Shown one piece after another: positions 45,401 through 60,400 of a DNA stretch of 64,000 nt. Origin of the DNA: Ursus arctos (taxonomy: Eukaryota > Chordata > Mammalia > Carnivora > Ursidae); assembly GCF_023065955.2 (NCBI RefSeq), contig NW_026622886.1:13526001-13590000 (forward strand), given 5' to 3'. The position numbers were made by a program, and so were the translations under genes. The notes under the pieces were generated by a model. It saw only the letters and a list, made by a program, of their open reading frames with translations. It was not told where the DNA came from and ran no database searches. The first letter of the stretch is position 1; each line of letters starts with the position of its first letter.

Positions 45401-48400
45401 AATTTTATACTTATAATAATGGACCCATATATTGAGCCCCTAACTCTGATATCCATGAAATCTCTGACATAGATTATTTCACACTAATGATGCGAAGGAG
45501 GAAGCCAAGTGGTTTTGGGTTCCTTTACCTTCCGTGATGCTCTTTTGGAGGTGCTTTGTGTCAAAAGTTTCCCCCAAATGAAGGACTCAGAACTCCACAC
45601 ACTGTCCAAACCTAGCCCAGCCATCAAGAATTCATGTCAAGATTAGAATTTCCCTCTGGAACACTGGTCTTCCTGAAGACAGTCACAGTTTTGGATGCCT
45701 TTTCCCCTTGTGGCAGCCACTTTACCCTAAGATTACGGCGAACTAAATTCTGTAATTTCTTTCATCCTGGATCAGTATTAGTAAATTCCTTCCTGTCCCA
45801 AATTTCTATGGTTGTATCTGTCAACCTCTGTTAAGACTGGGATTGTGTCAGACCCTACCTGCTACTGCCCTGGCAGGAATTCTCTGGTCTCACTTTGCTA
45901 TCCACTGAATAGCTTTCCATTCTTTCTCTGGCCCTGCCATATAATGAAGCATGCTATATTTTCATGAAAAAGTGATGGAAGTATCAGGGTTTATGGCATG
46001 CTACTTGAGATCACTCTTTGGATACAACGTTCAGTTTCCAGCGTCCCATCACTTAATCTACACTGCTGCTCCATCTTGTCCATTATGACAAGAGTCATGA
46101 TCACGTGTCTTGCTTATATCCAGATACCACATCTGTGTCGTCATATACCAACCCAACGGCTTTATCAAAGATTTTTAATAAAGGTAACAGTGACCCTATT
46201 CAAAAGTAATTTACATTTGTTGCATATTTATAAATGCTTTCCTATCTACATTTTACTTACGTTACATTTTATATGACAATCCATAAAACTTTTTAGTGAC
46301 TTATGTGCCTTCTGTTAAGGATATACAATTCTCAGACCACACTGTACCATGACCATTACTTTCTCTTCAGCTTCCAGGGGTATGGAAAGGAAATTCAGTA
46401 ATAGTTTATTACAGGAACAATCACAATCAATCCAGTCAACCAATGCCCTTCAAAGCTTTGGTCACAGTGTGAAATAGATCTTAAAACTGAACATGAAAAG
46501 ATTAATAAATAGCCTCCCACTGCATCATTTTTATTGGGAATTTCAAATGGAGCCAAGAATAACCCCAACATGAATCCCAGAGCTGATGAGATCTATGCGA
46601 TAATTGAACATGTATTTCAGTGTATGTCTATTTAATTCCCTAAGCATTCAAATAGGAAAACAAACACAAATACCAAATGTAAGCCTATTCCTAGACTTGG
46701 TAGACTAAATCCCTTCTATTAAACCAGAAGGATGACAATACTTACCTGCTCTCCTAGAGATTGATCTAAGTATTTGGAATGCAATTGATGGCAAGAGGCT
46801 AGGGAGATACTTTTCATCTGTGAAAAGAAAATGGACATTGGCAGATATAATGGAGGGTATTTCTCATTGTTTTTAAAAACTCCAACTAACTAACCATAAT
46901 ACAACTGTGGTGCTAGATTTTGCTTGAATGACCTGTATAGGTCTGGAGAGGGAAGGTCCATGACCAGAAATTGTGTCACTGTTTCCTTCTACCTGCCCCA
47001 AGCACTTCAGCCCCCAAAAATGGGATACTTTCAAGCTCTGGGGAGATATAATCCCTCAGATTATTAGTAGAAAACTTGACAACATTCCAATATTTTTTTC
47101 CTTCTTTCCTTCCCTTCCATCTTCTACTTGTTCAGTATTTATGGAGTTCCCACTATGAGTCATACATTCTTTTAGGCCCTAGGAAATCAGAGATGGATAT
47201 AACACGGTCTGTAATATTTTATGAACATGATCTCATTCAGGAGGCAGGACTGATGGTATTGATCTCATTTAAAAAATATTTTCCCATGTTGATAAAGAAT
47301 TTGAGGGTGGAAAAAAAAAAGAATTTGAACAAATAATAGAGGATGAATATGCTAAATAAGCAGAAGTCTGACTGGGCTGATAGTCTATAATGTATTTCGG
47401 AAAACTCTGGCCTCGAGGTTGACCTGTCTGTAGTTCCTACTGCTCCTATACAATCACACGTGCGACGAGTCAGCTGGTAAAGAGCTGCTCCCAAGGGCCA
47501 ACCCCAGGACAGTCGCAGGAAGCAGAACGAACATCTCACGGAGATCACAAGGAAGAAAAAGGTTTTAGGGAAACCTTACCTTTTGTTCAAGATCATTTGT
47601 TAGGAACCTTATTGCTACAGGTACTGAGAGTTTCTTTTTAGCTTTTTTGGCCTTCTGTCTTCTAATAAGTTCCTCTGGTTGGCAAGAGGCAAAGAGTAAT
47701 CCAAAAATCTGGGCTGCAGTGAGCCACACCCAGCTGTGTGGATGTCTCAGGTGACAGTGCACATAACCTAAGGGAACCAAAATGCATTTTCAGAGGTCTC
47801 AACTTTCCTGACTCTTTGGTGGTAAATATGATTAGTGTAGGCATTCATTATCTATTATGTGCTTGGATTTAGGAACCAAAGATGGACAAAATAGTCCCTG
47901 CTTCCCAGAAGCTCTCAAGGAGCTAGGGAGAAGTGAGGTGGTGAAACACTGGAAACAACTAGAAAACCAACTCTAACATGGTGAATGACAAAAGAGGTAT
48001 AAGTAAGCCTAGAAACAGAATTAGTTTCAGGTTCAGGGGAGATAAGGTGGCTGTAACATTTACAATTTCTAAATTAAGTTTGTTTCTAATAATTCTTGAA
48101 ATCAGTGGAAAGTTATTTCTTGAGGCTTTCTGTGTGCCAGGCACAGGGCTAAGTGTGTTACATATAGTATCTTGTTTAGACCTCACAACAGTTCTGTGAC
48201 ATGAGACCTGTCAGTTCCATTTTACAGATGAAGAAAGGTTTCAGACGGGCTAGCTGAGGTGCCAAACTGTAAAAGGCAAAACCAGGCCTGGGTCCAGCTT
48301 CATCTGGCCCCAAAGCCTATACTCCTGTTACACGGCCACTGTGAAAAGCCTTGTGGGTTTTAGGGAACAGGAGTAAAATTCTGGATGAGCCATGTCATAG

Positions 48401-51400
48401 CTGAGTTTTAGTCTGTGCTGGTTTATTTCATAAACAGGGTTTTACTTTTGTTCTCTGTGTACTCTATTTTGTAACAATCTGGCCATGCCTCAGTGAAGTC
48501 ATACCAGAGTGGGCCATATAGTAACTTAGTAACTGTATGATTTCTCATAGGCCCATGAGTTCTCTTAAAACAGGTGGGTAACTTAAAGCATTCATTCCCA
48601 TGTCTATTTCCTACAGAATAATCAAAATTGAGTATGTTAAATTAAAAATTCTAGGATCTTACTTTTCATTTGAAGAGTGATATATAATAACTTGAATGTC
48701 CCATAGAAGTTAAATGGTTTACAAAATTATGGCACATTTGCATGGTGGACTATTTATAGCTATTTTAAAAAACCATGTACTAAGTATGTTTTGGTACAAT
48801 AATATTCTTATTTAGGTACAAACAAGATAATGAAATGTATTACTTGTGAAGTCAAAAGTATATATTACTTTTCTTAGAAGCATTTTCACTGTAATCATAA
48901 TTTGAAACGGCCTTTAAAATCTTTTTCTCATGGACTTTTTCCCTGACATCATATACTTTTAAGGATTCATATTCTAATTTCCCAAATCTTTTTTCAATAA
49001 TTCTATCACAACTAATGTGTTTGTTTTTAGATTTAAATAAAAAGGCAACACTTACTCCAGATTTTATTCAACGTCTCAGAGGGCTTGGTAAACTGAATAA
49101 TATTACATTCCTTGATGAGTTTACTAATCAATGTAAGAAAACTAAACAGAAGGCGATCTGCAGCTTTTTCTTCCGTCTCTTCCATGATCTAAAAACAGGA
49201 TGGATGTAAATCAATTAAGACAAGTTCAAAGTCTCTGACGCATGTTTTTACTCCAGCATGTAAATCTGTACCAGGGTTTCTCAACATCAACTGACATTTT
49301 GGGTCAGATAATTCTCTGTTGTGGGGAGCTGCCCTGTGCACTCTGGAATGATCCACAGCATTCCTGGCCTCTGCCCACTAGATGCTAGCAGCACCCTGCA
49401 CCCTCCAGTTGTGACAAACAGAAAAATGTCTCCAGATGTTGCTAAATGTCCACAGCGGGTGGTGGTGGACTGGCAAAATCACCCCGCGGGGAGATTTAGA
49501 TCTTCATATACTATGGAAGATAACTCACTTTAAATCTCATTTAAAAAAAAAGATCCAATTACACAATTCTTTTTTTCCCCCCAACTACACAATTCTTGCT
49601 TTCATTAATAAACATTTTTTGAGCACAAATAATATTTAATCTATTAGCTAAGCCACCTTAAGTAAAACAACAAAAATAAGCAAAAGTTTTATCCTCTGGC
49701 AAATTACTTACATCTTCAAAGTTTTGGGGATCAATTTCCTTTTCGATCACAGGAAGAATAGTTCCAAGTCTTCTCTCAAAAGAGACTCCTTCACTTTCCA
49801 CAAACAAGCCACAGATGAGGGCAGCCAGTTGTCTATTTAAGCTCTACCAAAAATAAACCACCAGAAGACAATGTTAACACAACTTGGGAGGCCATTCCCA
49901 AAATCGTAAAATGAAGGTGGGCATGACTCTATCCTCAATATTTCTTTATGATGCCAGAAATCAATAGAATATGTGTCTTTGGTGGCTAACATGAAAAATA
50001 TGGAGAAATCTTCATACCCAAGAATAACATTTAAAAAAAAATGGAACTCATCATTACCCACGAATACTTTTTTCCCCATTTTAAATAAAAAGAAAATGGT
50101 GAGTACCAAAAGTGTACAGAACTGTTGAATCAATATGTTGTATATTTGAAACTAATATAACATTGTATGCCAATTATACATCAAAAATAAAAAATTTTTA
50201 ATAAAAAAAACTGAAATTTCATTCAGTACCCCATCCCCCATTCTGACTTTAAAACTTAAAGCCAGTATTAAGATATGACACATGTTGTTTACACTCCACA
50301 AACAAGGGCCACTGATGATGGTGGTAGAGTCAGCAATGAGATACAATCATTGACAAAAATTACATTTCATTAGCTGAATGAGCAAAACTGAAAACAAAGA
50401 TATTCATCAATGGGGACTGGTTAAGTACATAAATGATACATTCATGTAGCAGTGTAATTGGCTGACAATCACGTAATGGGACTACATATGTATTCTTATT
50501 TAAAGTGAACACAAAAAACTAAGACTTTTCATTGAAATATGACTAAAAGCAACCCTAACCTTTTTTGCTCCAAACCAGGTGGTAACCATATCAAAGAGCC
50601 AATCTTTTTTCTCAAGGTTGATTTTACTGAGTAAGGATTTGATTGTCATGGATGCCATCTTTTTGCACATGGCAGAGTCATCATTCACCATCATTAGACA
50701 TAGAGGAATAAAGAACATTCCGCAGTTCTCATGGAGCAGTCCCTAAAAGAAAACAGGCAAATATGAGCACCGTCAGACTGGAATTCTCACAGGTGCCCGT
50801 AGGGGAGGACTGTGGCTCCCAGGGCTCAAGGGGAATGCAGCTACAGTTTGTGATTCAAGGTACCTGAGGGAATGTGTCAAAGAGATAGGAGATCATTTCC
50901 AAAGCAGACTCTCTCCCGGTCTCATGTTCGTAACTAGGCAAGAAGATTGGATAGACTTATTAGTATCTTTTAAATTTACCAATAATTGTTTTTTAAAATT
51001 TAAACATTGTTTTAAGGTGTTTATTTCTTAAAAAGCGGAAAAAAAGTCCATTTGCCCAATTTTAATGCTTGTCTATATCTGTCATGCTACCATGTAGCTT
51101 TAATGAGATTCTTTACCATTCTCAAGTAGACTCGAATGAAAATCAATGCTCAGACTGAATTCGAAAAGCAATCTACAGAACCATCACACGAAGCCATGCA
51201 AACTGTTTGATAATCAAGTCAATGATTCCTATGATAACACCTTAGAGAAGGTGCCATTAGGTATAGGTTTTGTCATTTTTAAGACAGCTGCCACATTAAA
51301 ACAGAGGATACTAACCCTCTGCCCCTGTGTAGTTTATGGCTTAAACTTACTTCAGTTGAGCAAGCATGAATTCCAAGTTTGGTCTCAATTTGTCACCCAG

Positions 51401-54400
51401 GGGATAGTCAAGAATGTATTTCAGAAAAACCTAGGAACAGAAGTCACACAAATGATTATTTGGGTCCTGCCTCTCCAGGATTCCTGCATCCTAACCTGCT
51501 TTCTGAGACACCCTGGTAAGTTATAAAGACCTTTCAGATGAGTAATCAAACAGGCGAAGCCTGCCTTCTGAGTCAGTGATGCACTTTCCTTTCTCCTCTG
51601 ACCACTTACACAGGTCCTGCCCCACGTGCCTGATTAAGAGTCCAGTCCTGGCCTAACGCTGGCATGGTTGTTTGGGCTCCAAATCTAAGCTCACATGCAG
51701 GAAGCTCCTCTCTTCCATAGGGGGTGTGCTGTGGTGGACTCAGTATGGACTGTGGTTCAACCCTGTATTTTCCCGAATGACAATGGTGATAATATAAATA
51801 CTGATAATAGTAACTATTTCATTTATTAAATATATTCTATATGCCAAGCACTATACTAAGTGTTTCCTAGTTAACTGTCATCACTCCCTTGGAAGGTAGG
51901 GGGTATTAACCCCATTTTACAGATGAAGAGAATGACGTTGGCAGAGACAGGTAAGTTAACTTGCTCAGTTGTCAACGCCAGAATTCTGTGCCTAGTCTAT
52001 CTGCATCCAAAGGCTCTGTTTTCAAGCCATTATACTAGTCAGCCTCCTTCACCAATAAACTGAAAAGCTAAGGCACATCATTATACTTTTTAAGGCCTGT
52101 TTTTTCCCAGCCATAAAATGGGGGTACTACTTCTTCTGAAGGGTAACTACAAATAGAAGTCATGTATGTAAAATTCTGGGCTCACAGCTAGTGCTTAACA
52201 AATCATAGTTGGCCCTCCTTCTTCCTAACAACACTCCAGGAGACTTTTACTAGAGACCTGCTTCCTCCCTTTCCAACGTAGCCTCCTCAGCAGCCCACAG
52301 CTTCCTTCAACCCGAGTTCGTATTTCCAGTTCAGACCCTTCTACCTCCTGGAGGTGATATGCACTCGTACAATCACGGATGAACAAATGTATAAATACAA
52401 ATCTGCTCACGTCACTCTCCTCCCTTGATTTCAATAGCTTTCTGCTATTAGAATAAAGCTTTAAGATCTTTAAAAAGACTGTAAGATCTTGCCTGACCTG
52501 GCTCCTTCCCTATCTTCGTTTAGCTCCTCCGAAAAGCGAGGCCCTTACCGACATCGAGGTTTACCTTCTTCAGGCACTGGCTCCCCCCTTCACCTGGAAA
52601 GCTAAGCGTTATTCTTCCTTCACATTTTGGCTTACAAGCCAATCCTCAGGGAAGCCCTCCCTGACTCTAATGCTAGGGCAGTCCTCAACCTGATCATATG
52701 CTCTTCCATATTTTCTCAACTCTAAGAGGCACAGTTTTTAACACCTCTGAAATTAGGCTATGTCTTAAAATTGATGGCATCCTACCACCATGTCATAGAT
52801 TTTTTTTTTTCTTTCTTTGAGGTATATAAATAGTGGTGTGTCTTGTAAAAGATGAAATACGACAGCGCCTTCCCCTCTCCTGGCACTTAGGATGGTCTGT
52901 AATTAAAGAGCTGTAGAATTTTTGCTTTGTGCCTGTCTACTGTAAAAATGTCATTGATAGGGACTGTAAAAGTTCTGTTGACTGCTTTTCCAGCAGCACC
53001 TGGTACAGAGTGATCTGCACATCAGCTGATGACTGACCGATGGATGGCACCTTCAGTGCAGGCTACTCTGCGGAAGGAAAGCATCTTCACCCATCTGAAA
53101 CATTCCACGTGTCATGGGCTGTACGCCAAGTGCTCTTTGTTAACTGAAGATGCCCCTAAGACAAAGCAGAGCTGCTTCTCACAGCTGGTAAGTAAACGGG
53201 TTCCTGAGTCTTAGAATAAAGCAACAACGGGACACAAAATCATCTTCAGAATTCAGCCAATGCTGACATGTCTGTATCTAAAAACCGAACTGAGAAGACC
53301 CAACCCTTGCTGTGGGAATAAGGTCTCTCTACAGACCTGTCTGCACTGGACTCTGACAGGTTCACTTTGCGCGGAAATCGCCAACTTGGATACTTTCCGC
53401 ATGACATCATCGATTTCCGGGACCAACAACTTTCTTGATAAAATGGCCTAAGATACAAAAGGAAAAGACATCTCATTTCATGTTCTACTGCAGATGGATG
53501 TAAGCTGACCTGATGTTAAAGCAGTCGTAGGCGACTTCAAAAACAATGAAAGAAATCTCCAAAAGAAAAAGAACATATTTAAAAATGTTTAAAATGGTAA
53601 ATTTTAGGATGGTAAATGATAAATTTTATATAATATATATATATATATATAACAATTAAGAAAAAAAAGGAAAAAACCCAATGACCAATACAACAAATAC
53701 AAGCATGGTATTTTTTTACCTATATTTATTTCCTATATTTTTACAGAAGTCTCTGAAAGTGTTAATAGAGTTCATGTTCAAACATCTTAATAAGTAGATA
53801 TATTAGCTTACAAATAATCCACCAAAATCATAACAATGTTTATAAATTAACTTTGGAAATCTACAGCTAGTCAAAACACCATGTTCCACATTATTCTGAG
53901 TATCTAACCTGAGACTCAAACTGTAAAAATCCAACATTGTGGTGACACCGTACCTTCAGAAGACCAAATGCAGTGGCCTGTCTTGAAGTATCATAAATGT
54001 CTTCCTCAGCATATGCTAGTAGAACTTGAAGCTGCTTTTCAGTTATCTGGTAAGACTTCACTTTCTTCACAAGTATGGTCACACACTGCGAATTACAATA
54101 GTGAGGTTAACAGCCAGGACATCCTACAAATGAAGATCCACCGAAATGGTATGGACTTAATACAACATCAGTGCTTTTTTACACAGGCCTTAGCAAAGTA
54201 ATCTGGAAAAAATTTTGACCAAGACCACAAAGGACTATGGGGAAAAATATAACTTTTATGTTAATTCTGGTCCTGGCTTTTTTTTTTTTTTTTTTTAAAG
54301 ATTTTATTTATTTATTTGACAGAGAGACAGCCAGCGAGAGAGGGAACACCAGCAGGGGGGGTGGGAGGGGAAGAAGCAGGCTCCCAGCGGAGCAGGGAAC

Positions 54401-57400
54401 CTGATGCGGGGCTCGATCCCAGGACCGTGGGATCATGACCTGAGCCAAAGGCAGCCGCTTAACGACTGAGCCACCAGGCGCCCCTGGTCGTGGCTATTTT
54501 AAGTACAACTGAAAACACCTCACCTTGAAACAATTTACCACTAGGTGGAAGTTCTGGCCTCTGGCAGCCCCAAGTTTTGCATAGTCCTTCAGCAAAAGGA
54601 AAAGGTGTTTGGTCAGCGGTTCTGCTTTTGTTTCTATGGAAGGCAGAGGGAACCTCAAGACCCAGATCAGGCATTGTAAAGCGCCTGTGATCACCTGAAA
54701 GACAAAAACAAAACCAATCAACTTATGTAGTGTCCAAACCCAATAACTCAGCACCCGAGGCCGTGCAGACTCTAAACGCAATCAAGTTGAAAAAGTTGAA
54801 TACTCTGCCCAGCCCAGTCTGGAAGAACTATACCAAAAGTTTAAGATAGGGAGGTTTCCTATTCCCTATGGTAGAACTTCCTGCTTCTCCATGGCAAGTC
54901 AAGAAATACTGCAAGCAAATAAGAAAAAGGGGTCACTGTAATCTTAACCTGTATAAGTAAATGACTGGGTGGGCTGGCCAATTTTAGCACGTTTTGTGTG
55001 TGGAAAAATACATTATAAATGACTTCTATTTTCTAGAATGGTACTTTAATCCATTCTAAGCGTATGTATATAAGGCATTCTAAATATTAGAAATACAAAG
55101 ATAGAGAACACCATCCCCCTATTTTCTTTCTTTTAAGATTTTTTATTTTATTAAGAAGGCTCCATGCCCAGTGTGGGGCTTAAACTCACAACCCTGAGAT
55201 CAAGAGTTGCATGCTCTACCAGCCGAGACAGGCGCCCCACACCATCCCTCTATTTAAGGAGCAGACAGCTGGCTCAGAAATTAAGCATGGGAACAATACA
55301 CTATAGAATTTAATAGTTAAGTGCTGCCAAAAGATATGAAAAACATATGCTGAGACCGAGCGATTACATGAGAACCCCTGAACCTCTGGGCTAAGTCTAA
55401 GAGATGCTGAGATCAGCCAGTGCACCTAGCTCAGCTCTACCCCAAAAGACCCACGCTGCTCTGGTTGCTGTATGGTTTTCTTGGGCTAGATTAGATGAAG
55501 ACAGAGGAAAGGCCTTGAGAGTCAAAGGCCAGGGCTCAGATCCCAGCTCTGCAGTTTATTACCTACTTAACTACAGAGACGTTACTTGACCTCCTGGCAC
55601 CTTCGCTGTAAGAGAGGCAATCGGGAAATGGAGATGTGTAGGCTCTGGAGTCTGACACACTGGGGCTCATATACTGGATCTGTGATCTGGGCCAAGTCAC
55701 TTAGCCCAAGGCCTAGTTTTCTCATCAATAAAACAGAACCACTAATAATATGTGCCTCACGGGTCGTCATGAGGATTCATACCAGTGAGGGGTAGTTGTA
55801 TCAAGGATGATGAAGAGGATTAATGCTGACATGGGGACCCCACAACTCACCCTCATGACACGATGGTGAGGATCAAATGAAATACGTAATGTACGTTCCA
55901 GGGCTTGTAAAACTGTTAAAGGCTATCCAAATATAAGGGATTATTCCATTGGAAAGCAATGTAATGCAGCGAACAGAGGTAGTTTATAATATCATAAAGC
56001 CACTTAAAAACTCAATCATCTTGTGAAGCACAAGCCTCGAAGTTCTGGATATTGTGCACAACACAGCTCTTGTGAAGGTACAGAACTCACCTTTACATCC
56101 ATGGAAACCAGGCAGTCTATGAGGAGAGAGACAAAAGGATCCAACATTTCCAGAACAGTCTCACTTGAAGACTTGATCTTGGAAGTCTTCAGACTCAGAT
56201 GTAGCAGCTAAAAGATTCAAAACAATATTTCACAGCAGTTGCCCATAAAGACCAAATGAGTTAGGTGGAGGTGAAATGATTTTAAGAGACAAACATGAAA
56301 TATGTTAAGATGCTTCTGTCTGATGTGACAAAAATGGAAGGAATGGGAAAAGGGTCTGGGAGACTCTCGCAAGTGAAGAAAGTGGGAGCTCAGGGTGCAG
56401 CTGAGATGCCACCTTCATTTGCCAAGTGATTACTCAGCATTTGCTTTGACTCAGGTGCTGGCTCCGCGCACAGGACACAGCAGTGATCACGATGAACACG
56501 GTCCTGCAGGACGGACCTCAGCCAGGCAGGCAGACTAGCAACTAACGAACTGTAAACGCAGTGTGCTTTGAGACTCTGTGGGGACCCAGGCAAAGGAAGG
56601 AGCAGGTGGTGAGGTCCTGGAGTGGGACGAGTGTGGGGACTAGAGAACTGAGGCCAGTGGGGCTGGGATGTGTTAGAATGGTACAACTGGAGGCTAGGCC
56701 CCCGGAGCCCAGACGAAGGACTGGGCTCTTAGGAAAAACAGGAGCCAGTGAAGGGTTTTAAAAAAGAAATAAAGGATCCAATTTTTGTTTTTAGAAGCTC
56801 ACATATTTTTTAAAAAAAATTCAAAATCAATTTAGAGATGCCCATGCAAAACAACAGCGGACCCATAATAAATGTCAGAGGTCAGGATCCTTCATTCTGA
56901 GACAGGTACATCATCGAAATAAGCACTGGAAGAGAGAAATGGGAAACGGACCAATTCACCTTTAAAAAAATCCCGTAATTTATTTATGGTAAGGCATTTA
57001 CAGTGGAAATGAGCAGTACTGGAAATTCAGCAGAGGATTAAAAGGCGCACTCACTGTGGGTAGCAAATCGCACTTTAAGGTTAATTCTTACCCGAAGCCC
57101 GGACTCAATAAATATGTGCATGTTGGTTTTCCTGCTCACAACAGCTTTCTGCCCACCTCGAACTGGCGTTGGGGGGAGCAGAAGACAGCTCTCGGGTGGG
57201 AGACGTGGATCTTGTGCAGGGGCTGCTGGATTTCTGTCAGTCACAAGGGAAGAACAGGGAGAAGAACACTGTATGCTGTATTCCAGGCAGTCACTGTGGC
57301 CCTGTCTGGCGATGCAGCCCAGCGCTAAGGCATGTGCTGTTCGCTGTGGGCATTTTTTCTCCTTTGACCATGAGAACCACAGAGATTCTCCGGCTGTTTA

Positions 57401-60400
57401 TCAAAGTGGTAGAACAACCCCAGAAAGAGATATCAGACTGGTGAACACACAGTTAAGATGGATAGTAAGGGGACACTCCATTTGATTTTTGAAAATATAT
57501 GCCAAGGAGTTTCTTTCAGAACCCAGGAGCAAAATTCAGAGGAAGTTATTTTAAAAGCTTTTAAGTTTCAAATATCTGTTTAATCAGAGCAAAAGGTATA
57601 TATTTAAAATATATCCTAACTTTGATTCAATAAATAAAACAAAAATGGTCTCAGAGAAATACCAAAACACCTGGCTGCTGTCACAGCTAACTCGTTCATT
57701 TATCGAAAAAATAATCTCCAGGTGAAATTTATCACTTGGAAGGACGTTAGCCCAAACACCAGAAAGTAGTACCATCTTATATATATACATACACACACAC
57801 TACTAAGGTAAATTATTAAATTAATCCACTTATGAGTAAATAAGAACTGAATGGCGTATCAGAAGCAAGCACCTAAGGATAGGTTTTGGGTTTTTTGTTT
57901 TTTCTTTCAAACTTACTTTTCTTTTTCTGTTAACAGGGGGAGATTTTCACTGACCAAACCATAACTGAGCAATAGAACGGATTCTGCCGTCATTTCCTGA
58001 TTTACAATTAATCCTGCTATGATGCGGCGCAAGGTTTCGTGAACTTTCCGGGCCTGTTTTAAGCTTGTGGTGTTTTGTAAGATCTAAAGGCAAACATAAA
58101 TATCACGCTGAGGTAACACAGGACTGCATTTTCGTTTGTTGTAATGGTGGTTTTTAAATTATATATTTGCTTTTTAATATATGTTTGGTTTTGTTTTCTA
58201 ATTTAAAAAGAAACATTCTTAATAAAATTTCAAAAAGAGCATACACAGTATTATCTACACATAACCTCAATCCCAGAGACAACCACTATCACCAGCAAGT
58301 GTGCTCTGGATATCTCATACTCCCTCTTGTGCTCTCTGGTGGTGAGACCGCAGGGCTCAGGGCTGGAGATACGATGTGACACTTGGAAGATGTCAACCCT
58401 CCAAGTGCGTTACAGGCAAGCACACACACATACACGACAGTAACAAAATGTAGTCACTACTCATCTGAAACCACGCTAATAAAGTGCTGTGATGGCCAAG
58501 CCTCAGGGTGTGATATTAGTCACTGGGCCAAATCAGAGGAACTTAATGAGAATCCAGGACCATCAACCCCAACACAAGCCTCAGCACTTTATAGCTATTC
58601 CTTTGCATAGGACATGGTGTTAATAACTTTTATTACCTTGGACGGACTTGATATACATGGAAAATTCATGTGCTCTGTTGACTCTTTTTCAGCCTCAAAA
58701 CCTATCTAACATTCTTACGTTTAGATAAGATGAGTGCATTGTAGGAACAATACAGAGTTAATCTAACACCAAAACCTTTGGAATTAACATTTGGTTAATT
58801 CATGTCATTAAATAGTGCTGGTTTTAGTACATAAAATTGTAATAAAAGGAATTATTAACGTTTATTGAATTTTCACCCCTGCATTAGGCACAGAGAACAT
58901 TATGAAGGTAAGTAAACTACAGTCTCTGCCCAACAGGAGGCAGAATGAAAACAGTGCAGAGAATGTGAGCTTTGGAACAGGAAGATCTACCACTAAATCC
59001 TTACTTTCTTCCTTAGCCACTTTTCTACCTTTCTGAACGTGCATTTTCTTATTCGTTAGATCGAAGTACCACTGATCTCAAACTGATTGTGCGGATTAGA
59101 AGTGATAATGAAACAATGCTTAGAACATAATACATGTTCAACAAATGCCACTTGGCAATCTGACTCCACAAAAGGTACGTTCTTAGCTGCTGACTTGACC
59201 CAGCTATAAAATTCACCTGCATTTCAATTATTTTGCTTCTGTATCACATGGTTTACATCCAGGACTCTGGTTCTTGGTTTAGAATGCCCAACTAGGGCTG
59301 CCAGCTAGTGGCTATATGGTACAGGTGCCCTTAGCACCAAAGGAAATCCTGGGAGTCAAGTGGAGCACTTAGGTTTATCCTGCATGGTGGCTCTTTCCAA
59401 GAACTCATGATATTGTAACATGAGGATCTCCTGTATTGCATTCAAGTCCTTACCTCTTTTAATGGAAGGATAAGTTTTGTAACCTGATCTTTCCCTACAA
59501 ACTTGCCCAGGATTTCATAAGAATCATAACTCTTGCTTCTTCGTGCCTCCATAACTTTGGAGAGGATCTGCTTCACTTCCTTCTCTTCAGCAATGGCACC
59601 AAACAACTCATGGTTAAAAATCTTTGAGAGAAAAAAGCCAAATGGCAATTATATGCAATCAGCAAAATATGTCAACATAAGCAGTCTCTGATACACCCAG
59701 ATCAAGGCAAAGCAAGTCAGACAGAACTGAAATTAGATGGTAGGAATTCCTATTAGATTCCACTTTTTCAAGGTAGTTCAGGGACCAATTACTGAAAGGC
59801 AAGCAAATACAGAAACACCGAAAGGTCTTTTCTAAGGGGAAATGGAAGAAGAATACTATACATATTTACATATATAATTATAGAATAGATAGACAGGTAC
59901 TTCTTCTTTGATATTACCAAAGAGTAGCTGAATTTCTCTTTAAAAACTCTTATGATATTTGCAACTTAATTATCAAAACTGATGTATTTAATTCAAAATG
60001 TTTAAGTGTCTACATTTTTTTTTTTTTTATGAACAAACAAAGGCTGTGTGGCAAATTTAGTCTCTTCTTAATCCCACCCCCAAATTACCACATTATCCAA
60101 TTTTAAGTTTATTGTTATTAATTTTTCATTATTCTATTTTTCATTATTATGGGTAAAGCTTTATACTTTTATATAAACCCCAGACTAAATGTATCTTTGA
60201 TTATTCCTTTAAAACAGATTCTTCGAAGTAGTTGAAATTTTTGCTTATTTTAAAGCTCTTGATACACAACATCAGCTTTCTTTCCAGAAAGGTTATACCA
60301 AAACTCATGACCTAAAGGGATGGCAGAGTGCCCATCTCATGTCACTTGATCAGCTTTTTAAACTCTGCTAATCTAAGAGATAAGACAGTATGTTATTTTC

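Noticed and set aside
55797..55850. C/D snoRNA-like boxes (gatgatga ... gctgac) in a UTP20 intron
   Set aside because: On the strand opposite to the gene, no terminal stem, and adjacent to MIR sequence.
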